Shown piece by piece: positions 14,919 through 19,647 of a stretch of 19,647 bases of DNA. Both the position numbers and the translations under genes were made by a program. This DNA comes from JANFXS01 sp022791155 (GTDB lineage: Bacteria; Bacillota; Clostridia; Lachnospirales; Anaerotignaceae). Below the pieces are notes generated by a model, which did not search any database, was not told the DNA's origin, and was given only the letters and a program-made list of their open reading frames with translations. Location: positions 1 through 19,647 of the forward strand of contig CATJUX010000047.1 of assembly GCA_949743895.1 (NCBI GenBank), written 5' to 3'. Position 1 is the first letter of the stretch. Each line of letters begins with the position of its first letter.

Positions 14919-15974
14919 CTATTCCGGTATTTTCAATGTTTCACCCGGCCTAATTGGAGAATTTTCAGTGAGATGATTGGCCTCAAGTATCTTTTTATAC
15001 TCAGCGCCATTGCCATACACCTTTTGAGCTATGAGCCAAAAGCTGTCGCCTTCAACAACTGTATATGTATTTTCATCACCGCTGTTTGGTGAGCCTTCAT
15101 TGCTGCTGCCACTTCCCCCAACATTGTCTTTGGCAAGTCCACTGCCGTCATCTTCAAGCATGTCCACTTTTTCTTCAAGCGTCAGCACAGAGAGCTTGAG
15201 CTCCTCATTTTCACTTTTAACGTCTTTAAGCGTTGCTATTTCCTTGTTTGCTTCAGCAAGCCTTCCCGACGTTGTTATGTTGACAATTAAAAGAGCAACA
15301 ACAAACACTGCCGCAACAGCTGCAACAATATATACTATATTAGATCTATGCACTTTCTTTTCTTCATATTCATACATTGTGTTGTCATTTTCGGCAAAGA
15401 AATTGTCAAGGGCGCGCCTGCTGTCTTCAGGGCTGTTGATTTCAAAAAACTCGTCTTCATCAAAGTCATCTGCATCGTTTCTAAAAAGCTTGAGATTTTT
15501 CTCTTTCTTGGCCGGTTTTGGTTTTTCCTCTTTTTTTGGCTGTTCAGTCACAGACGCCTTTTTTTGTGTTTTTTCCAAAGCCTTGTGCCTCACAAGCTGA
15601 ACCATGTCTTCATTTTCGCCCGAAACGTCAAATGTTATTGTTGCTTCATTCACATCATCAAATTCAGGTTCTTCATCAATTTCAGGGGAATAGCTGTCGC
15701 TTCCAAAATTTTTGAATATATATGTTTTGTTGAACTTTTCTTTTTCACCCTCCTTGACGGTTTCAAAAGAAGAAGTTTTTTCCAACTCTCTTTCAGTTGT
15801 TTTTTTGCGCCGGTTTCTTCTTGACTCGCGTTCAGAATCATAGTCGGCATAGTCCTCCATGAAACTGCCGTTTCCATGGATTGGATGACTTTCCATAAGC
15901 GCCTTCACAACGTCTTGAGGAAGGCTTTCATATCCGTCTTCAACGTTATTATTTTCTTTTTTCTCTGAATCCAT
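14919..15974 (-). CDS. Single-pass membrane protein with extracellular LysM domain
   Basis: A 351-residue protein with no named function. In order: a long, very charged, probably disordered N-terminal part (1-210, with KKEEKPKPAKKEK and acidic runs), one transmembrane segment (about 212-233, NIVYIVAAVAAVFVVALLIV), a short coiled coil (about 239-275, heptad-like IATLKDVKSENEELKLSVLTLEEKV), a Gly/Ser linker, and a C-terminal LysM repeat (303-350, YTVVEGDSFWLIAQKVYG to RPGETLKIPE). Lacking a signal peptide and having an internal anchor, it should place the acidic part in the cytosol and LysM at the peptidoglycan. GGAGG is 5 bases before the ATG. It is the first gene of the transcript that contains rho. 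A role in cell-wall attachment or division is only an inference. Confidence 0.8.
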   Translation of the reverse strand: MDSEKKENNNVEDGYESLPQDVVKALMESHPIHGNGSFMEDYADYDSERESRRNRRKKTTERELEKTSSFETVKEGEKEKFNKTYIFKNFGSDSYSPEIDEEPEFDDVNEATITFDVSGENEDMVQLVRHKALEKTQKKASVTEQPKKEEKPKPAKKEKNLKLFRNDADDFDEDEFFEINSPEDSRRALDNFFAENDNTMYEYEEKKVHRSNIVYIVAAVAAVFVVALLIVNITTSGRLAEANKEIATLKDVKSENEELKLSVLTLEEKVDMLEDDGSGLAKDNVGGSGSSNEGSPNSGDENTYTVVEGDSFWLIAQKVYGNGAEYKKILEANHLTENSPIRPGETLKIPE

Positions 15975-16045
15975 ACAAACCTCCTGCTCAAATTGCGGCC
16001 ATTGCTGCCAAAAAAATCTGATAAAAGCATTTATTCACTTTAGAC

Positions 16046-16074
16046 ATTTTACATTTTGTTCGTAAAAGTGTCAA
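16046..16074 (-). promoter_or_regulatory. Strong sigma-A promoter for lysM-rho
   Basis: Minus-strand TTGACA (16074-16069), 17-base spacer, TAAAAT (16051-16046). The -35 is perfect and the -10 has one mismatch. Directly upstream is an A/T-only tract with a 20-base perfect palindrome AAATATTTTTAAAAATATTT (16093-16112), which could act as an UP element or end terD transcripts. Confidence 0.75.
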
Positions 16075-16178
16075 CCAATTACAAGTTTATAAAAATATTT
16101 TTAAAAATATTTACACTTTATTAACAAAAGCATATGTTTTGAGCATGTTTGGCAATGTCAGATCATATAAAATTTTGG

Positions 16179-17330
16179 CTATTTCCGGCCAGTCACCCAT
16201 CTAAAGCCAAAACCATAGTGCATGTCAACATCAATGTGGCCTCTGAAAAATTTTTCTTCACGCACAATGTCCATGCCGTTGGGCCCAGAAACCATTTTGG
16301 CAAAAACGAAAAACCTGTTTTCCGAAACGGAGCCTCCTATGTTGAGTTCTATATCCGGCGAGCCCTGCTGTTTGAGCGTGATTGTTGCGTCAGTTTTGTC
16401 CCAGTTGGGAATTCCCTCATATATATACGCAAATATGACGGCAAAATCAACTGTTTCCGGTCTATAGAAAAACATGTTTTCTCCAAACAAGCTTTGGCCT
16501 GTTCTGTCATCCATGTCCAGCCTTATGTAAGGCGGCAGTGTTTCGCTTCCAAATGAGTTGCCCAGCGCCTGAACAACACCCTTTGAGCCGTCTTTAAGCC
16601 TATACATGCACGCAAGATCCAGATCCACGTTGCCAATTCCCTTTTCAATTGTTTTGTTCCAGTTCAGATTGACGTGTATTGTGCCCCTGTTTTTCGAAAT
16701 ATCTATTCTATGCGAGTCACCGCTCTTTGTCAAGCTAACTTTTTTCAAACTGACCGCTTTTGTTTGTTCTTCTTTAACTTCTTTTGGAGCCTGTTCATGT
16801 GCATGGCCACTGTCGTCTTTTGTCTCCTCGCCGCCAAAATTGGCCAGCAACGCGCTAAGTCCGCCATTGAAGCCATTCACAACCATTGACATTCTCCACA
16901 AACTGTCTTTTTTATATATCTCGCAAAGTATAATTGCCTTTTGTTTTTCGAAATCACTTCCGCCAAAGTCAAAAGACTCGGCAATTCTTTCTCCAGCATA
17001 TATGTTCATTGAGCCCACATTCAGCGAACTCATGTTCTTTTCTTCCGCTGTCAATGTGAAAACAAGCCTTTCTATGCTGTCTGGAAGCTTGTCCAAGTCA
17101 ATTGTGAATGTTGTTTTTTCTGTTCCAATGTCGGCCGCAAGCGCCCTTTCTGGCGATTCTGTCTGATTGTAAAATATAAAATATCTGTCATCAGACAGCT
17201 TTCCATTTTTGTCCACACCAAAACATGCAATGTCGGCTGTTCCTTCTTTCATGCTGGCTGAAATGTCAATTTTAAAAGCGCTTGACGACACTATATCAGA
17301 GAGTTTAATTTTTTGTCCCTTTTGCAGCAT
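16179..17330 (-). CDS. Tandem TerD-domain stress protein (TerA-like)
   Basis: Cytosolic protein of the TerD/TerA family (tellurite and general stress; calcium binding in some members). The true start is taken as the ATG at 17330 (MLQKGQKIKLSD). GGAG lies 9 bases upstream of it and touches the earlier ATG at 17339, and the family normally opens with a short strand ending L-x-K-G. Two TerD-like halves are visible: about 1-170 (DISASMKEGTADIACFGVDKNG, FGGSDFEKQKAIILCEIY) and about 195-383 (VNLNWNKTIEKGIGNVDLDLACMYRL to FFRGHIDVDMHYGFGFRW). A charged linker (EETKDDSGHAHEQAPKEVKE) joins them. The classic acidic calcium loop is not evident in the first half. No other ter genes are present, so it stands alone with its own promoter. 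Function beyond family is unknown. Confidence 0.82.
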   Translation of the reverse strand: MLQKGQKIKLSDIVSSSAFKIDISASMKEGTADIACFGVDKNGKLSDDRYFIFYNQTESPERALAADIGTEKTTFTIDLDKLPDSIERLVFTLTAEEKNMSSLNVGSMNIYAGERIAESFDFGGSDFEKQKAIILCEIYKKDSLWRMSMVVNGFNGGLSALLANFGGEETKDDSGHAHEQAPKEVKEEQTKAVSLKKVSLTKSGDSHRIDISKNRGTIHVNLNWNKTIEKGIGNVDLDLACMYRLKDGSKGVVQALGNSFGSETLPPYIRLDMDDRTGQSLFGENMFFYRPETVDFAVIFAYIYEGIPNWDKTDATITLKQQGSPDIELNIGGSVSENRFFVFAKMVSGPNGMDIVREEKFFRGHIDVDMHYGFGFRWVTGRK

Positions 17331-17389
17331 ATGTGTCATCTCCTGTAAAAATATATATTTAATTATATATTCAATTCTTCATAAAAACA

Positions 17390-17398
17390 ATTATAACA
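17390..17398 (-). promoter_or_regulatory. Extended -10 promoter for the TerD-domain gene
   Basis: Minus-strand TGTTATAAT: perfect TATAAT (17395-17390) with TGn. A TTGACA lies only 12 bases upstream, too close to serve as a normal -35. The leader is about 50 bases and AT-rich. Confidence 0.5.
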
Positions 17399-17399
17399 T

Positions 17400-17446
17400 A
17401 AAAATGCTGTCAAAAAAGTTTTAAAAACAGTTTTAACAGCATTTTT
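17400..17446. terminator. Long AT-rich hairpin between the terD promoter and repeat B
   Basis: AAAAATGCTGT (17400-17410) and ACAGCATTTTT (17436-17446) are a perfect 11-bp inverted repeat with a 25-base interior. T-runs close it on both strands. It could stop readthrough from larA (minus) or from the repeat. Its arm overlaps the -35 area of the terD promoter. Confidence 0.45.
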
Positions 17447-17454
17447 ATATTTTT

Positions 17455-17882
17455 CTATAGATTTTGAAATTTCGTTATTTGTAGTTATTATCTGGTCAAT
17501 TTTAGCTTTCTAAAGGGGATTTAAGACCGTGGGAGGGGCACAGCAAGCTCTCGAATTTCCCTTCGGGAAACGCTCCTCTTCGTTGCGCGCCGCGACTCTC
17601 ACGCGGTTCGCACATCTCATAGTTGCGAGGTAGCACCGCGAAGATACGCGGCCACACAGTGGATTTTTGCGAAGCAAAAATTGCTGAACATGAATGCCCC
17701 TCCCAGTCTTCGTTCCACTCCGGTCGGCGCTAAACGAGAGTCCCCCGGACTCTCAGCGCCCCTCCCCCGTTTGGCCACGCTTTCTGTCGGCAATTCAAGT
17801 TTTAGCCTTTATTAATGTTTAACGCTATTGGGAATTTTCAAAAAGCTAAAAAGCCATTTGCCATAAATTTGAAAACCTATGT
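17455..17882 (+). repeat. Complete copy B of the non-coding repeat (about 428 bp)
   Basis: Fills the gap between the TerD and LarA-like genes and holds no plausible ORF. The left tip 'ctatagattttgaaattt' and the right tip 'aaatttgaaaacctat' are imperfect inverted repeats of each other. Inside the AT-rich ends (about 60 and 110 bases) is a GC-rich core (about 17525-17780) with several hairpins: TTTCCC-TTC-GGGAAA (17556-17570), TTTTTGC-GAA-GCAAAAA (17664-17680) and a larger one at 17726-17760. The left half matches 1-137 inverted, with 78 of 80 identical in the core. The left AT block matches 19481-19541 inverted, about 58 of 61. The right end matches 19553-19647 inverted, roughly 80 percent. 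No target duplication is clear. It is MITE-like in form; mobility is inferred only from the repeated copies. Confidence 0.75.
17726..17760 (+). other. Nested GC-rich hairpin in repeat B
   Basis: GGCGCT (17726-17731) pairs with AGCGCC (17755-17760). After a one-sided AAAC bulge, GAGAGTCC (17736-17743) pairs with GGACTCTC (17747-17754) around a CCC loop. All 14 pairs are Watson-Crick. 'cccctcccccgttt' follows, so it is not an ordinary terminator on the plus strand. Confidence 0.6.
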
Positions 17883-17904
17883 TTTGGGCCAAAGCGCCGC
17901 AAGT

Positions 17905-19155
17905 TTATATAAGTTCCAAATTGTCGTTAAAACCAATTGAAACATCGCTTTCAACCAGTTCAACGTCATTTTTTATTTCTTCATAAATTGCTTTTGAAAC
18001 AAGAAGTGTCTCTATGTGAAGTGTGTTGTCAATTATTACAACCCTTGCATTTTCCGAATTTTTCATTCCAAGCGTTCTGAAGGCCACGTCAATGCTTTCC
18101 TTTTCACTGCCAAAATGAACAGGAACCTTGCCTCTTTCAAGAAATGTTGTTGTCACAAGGTTTGAATACATGGCTTCATAGTCTATTGAATCAACCAATT
18201 TTTTGACAGTCACATCAGACAGCCCAATTCCAAGCGCGTTGCCATAGCTGTCTTTTGAAAGGCGAAGCGTCACAATTTTTTTAACAGAAGGATAGTTCGG
18301 CTCCTTCTCGCCAAATATCTTCATTCTTCCAATGACTTTTGTGTCCATTCCCGTGCCGCTGTATTGCTTTCCCATTTCTTTCACAATCAGCAGATCCACA
18401 TCACGGCACGGAAGTTTTGGAACCTGTTCATAGGCAATTTTAAGAAGCGCCGCATCTTCTTCAATGAAGTTTTCAGGCTTAACCCCTCTTATCAAATATG
18501 TTTCATCACGGCCGTTTTCAACAATTCCTATTCCCGCCAAAATTTTAGCATTTTTCAATATAACACGCGCTGCCGCGGGTATTGACTTGCCAAGGCCATT
18601 GTCATGCATTGCACTGGCGCCTTTTTGTTTGCCAAGGCCAACAGAAAGCATTTTCACAATCCCGCTTTCATTTTCAGCAGTGAAATCTGTGTGCGGCTTA
18701 ACGCGGTTCACAACTATCACGCCATCACTTTCAAAAACTGTTTTGTCAAAATAGACAGGCACGCCTTCAGGCGTGTCCTCAAACCTGACTGTTTCCATTG
18801 ACGAACGTATTTCACAGCCCATGGCCTCTTCACTTATGCCAAACTTCTCGCTGACATGTTTTTGCCCTTCTGCTGTGGCGCCGCCGTGACTTCCCATGGC
18901 TGGAACAATGAACGGTGTTGCGCCATGTTCCCTGACATAATCCACAACCGCCTTAACTATGACATCAATGTTGCTGATTCCGCGGCTTCCGCTGCAAACG
19001 CCAACCTGCGCCCCTTGTTTCAGCCTCCCGCCAAGGCCAATGCTGTCAAGCTGCTTTTTCACTTCAGCCGGAATGTCGCTTATTTTTTCTGTTTTCAGCC
19101 TTTGCTTCACCCGGTACATATTAGGATAAACATAGTTGTCAGCCAAATAGCTCAT
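17905..19155 (-). CDS. LarA-like protein (lactate racemase N-terminal / DUF2088 family)
   Basis: A 416-residue protein resembling the nickel-dependent lactate racemase superfamily. Visible are a GSRGI turn (56-60) where LarA has its SDxTRP loop, GSHGGAT with H90, and VKPHTDFTAENESGIVKMLSVGLG with H155 and K168. These plausibly correspond to the LarA histidine and the lysine that holds the nickel-pincer cofactor, but the H-to-K distance is 13 here against 10 in LarA. GIGIVENGRDETYLIRGV and a long C-terminal domain follow. Superfamily members racemise or epimerise various 2-hydroxyacids, so the substrate is unknown, and no cofactor genes (larB, larC, larE) are nearby. GGAGG is 7 bases before the ATG. 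It is monocistronic, between two repeat copies. Confidence 0.75.
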   Translation of the reverse strand: MSYLADNYVYPNMYRVKQRLKTEKISDIPAEVKKQLDSIGLGGRLKQGAQVGVCSGSRGISNIDVIVKAVVDYVREHGATPFIVPAMGSHGGATAEGQKHVSEKFGISEEAMGCEIRSSMETVRFEDTPEGVPVYFDKTVFESDGVIVVNRVKPHTDFTAENESGIVKMLSVGLGKQKGASAMHDNGLGKSIPAAARVILKNAKILAGIGIVENGRDETYLIRGVKPENFIEEDAALLKIAYEQVPKLPCRDVDLLIVKEMGKQYSGTGMDTKVIGRMKIFGEKEPNYPSVKKIVTLRLSKDSYGNALGIGLSDVTVKKLVDSIDYEAMYSNLVTTTFLERGKVPVHFGSEKESIDVAFRTLGMKNSENARVVIIDNTLHIETLLVSKAIYEEIKNDVELVESDVSIGFNDNLELI

Positions 19156-19263
19156 TAAAAAGCCTCCTTAAAACCGGCCTTGTCAGCCGTTGCTCATGTT
19201 GAAACTGTTTGCATAATGCTCAAAAAATACCCACTTCCAAAGCCCACATGTTTTGGTCTATTT

Positions 19264-19293
19264 TTTATAGCAGTTATATTTATATATTGTCAC
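19264..19293 (-). promoter_or_regulatory. Candidate promoter for the LarA-like gene
   Basis: Minus-strand GTGACA (19293-19288), 18-base spacer, TATAAA (19269-19264). Each hexamer has one mismatch. It predicts a leader of about 100 bases in which I see only a weak bulged stem near 19178-19198. From 19294 to 19376 I see nothing recognisable. Confidence 0.45.
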
Positions 19294-19376
19294 AAAAAAC
19301 CGTGCTTAAAATTAACATTTGTTGGAATAATATTGTGCTTCACGAATGGCATTTTTGTCATGGAAAGGAAAAATAT

Positions 19377-19552
19377 GCTCTCGAATTTTGCTTCGCAAAA
19401 CGTTCCTCTTTTTTTCCGCGCCGTGGCTCTCATGCGGTTCTCACTTTGCACAGCGGCGAGGGCGAATGGCCCCTTTTGCAGTCTTAAATGCCATTTAGAA
19501 AGCTAAAATTGACCAGATAATAAATACAAATAACGAAATTTGAAAAAGTATA
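19377..19552. repeat. Repeat copy C1 (rearranged, left end missing)
   Basis: The core block from 'ctctcgaatt' (19379) to 'tctcatgcggttc' (about 19440) matches 17549-17610 in the same orientation. The adjoining AT-rich end (19481-19541) matches 17467-17527 in inverted orientation, about 58 of 61. Core and end therefore have opposite relative orientation from copies A and B. The core hairpin reads TTTTGC-TTC-GCAAAA (19386-19400). No ORF is seen. Confidence 0.65.
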
Positions 19553-19565
19553 GGTTTTCAAATTT
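19536..19565. repeat. Inverted repeat at the junction of copies C1 and C2
   Basis: AAATTTGAAAA (19536-19546) and TTTTCAAATTT (19555-19565) pair perfectly over 11 bases around AGTATAGG. The left arm belongs to C1 and the right arm to C2. This is a second tip-to-tip junction like the one at 106-169. Confidence 0.6.
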
Positions 19566-19647
19566 ATGCCAAATATCCTTTTTAATTTTTTAAAATTCCC
19601 CATAACATTGAATGTCAATAAAGGCTGCAACTTGAACTGCCGACAAA
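19553..19647 (-). repeat. Repeat copy C2 (cut by the window end)
   Basis: The reverse complement follows the right end of copy B (about 17784-17880) base for base at roughly 80 percent, including 'gtcggca.ttcaagtt', 'agcctttatt', 'ggaatttt' and 'cataaatttgaaaacctat'. The window stops where the GC-rich core would begin. Confidence 0.7.

Noticed and set aside
17455..17882. Repeat copies as a CRISPR array, tRNA or rRNA fragment
   Set aside because: There are no regularly spaced short direct repeats, no cloverleaf and no recognisable rRNA segment; the copies are long, inverted and scattered.
1..19647. The window as a mobile island or plasmid
   Set aside because: There are no integrase, transposase, replication or conjugation genes, and the cargo is core housekeeping genes in a typical Firmicutes order.

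Overview
The window reads as a chromosomal segment of a low-GC, Gram-positive anaerobe of the class Clostridia. The basis is AT-rich intergenic DNA, strong GGAGG ribosome binding sites, several possible TTG starts, the order rho - rpmE - DUF1385 - prmC - prfA, a short Orn/Lys/Arg decarboxylase next to a ProX-type tRNA-editing protein, and a D-lactate dehydrogenase behind a Rex-like box. No species can be named. I see no rRNA, tRNA, phage, transposase or CRISPR array.

Layout. All genes except one lie on the minus strand, so transcription runs mainly from high to low coordinates. 1-306 holds fragments of a non-coding repeat and a terminator. 307-4121 is an operon, pth - rsmI - proX-like - decarboxylase - small membrane protein. 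4235-5224 is ldhA with its own promoter. 5772-6218 is a lone plus-strand GNAT acetyltransferase with promoter and terminator. 6412-12932 is a run of closely packed genes: DUF1385 membrane protein, prmC, prfA, two half-size chromate-transporter genes and glgP. 13053-13256 is rpmE with its own promoter, leader hairpin and terminator. 13353-15974 is a LysM membrane protein followed by rho, under a near-consensus promoter. 16179-17330 is a solitary double-domain TerD-type protein. 17455-17882 is a complete copy of the non-coding repeat. 17905-19155 is a LarA-like protein. 19377-19647 holds two more pieces of the repeat.

How the genes fit together. Much of the content is core translation and transcription: peptidyl-tRNA hydrolase, 16S rRNA methyltransferase, mischarged-tRNA editing, RF1 and its methyltransferase, L31 and Rho. 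The rest concerns fermentation and carbon storage (ldhA, a LarA-family protein, glycogen phosphorylase) and the envelope or stress (LysM, TerD, ChrA pair).

The least explained material is the repeat family. Copies are AT-rich at both ends, with CTATAG-like tips, around a GC-rich core of hairpins. One hairpin keeps its pairing while its sequence changes between copies. Copies are joined end to end, and both window ends fall inside members. Two other points deserve a look: a reading frame just after glgP interrupted by one TGA that would give a U-G-W-C motif if recoded, and a near-perfect Rex operator upstream of ldhA.
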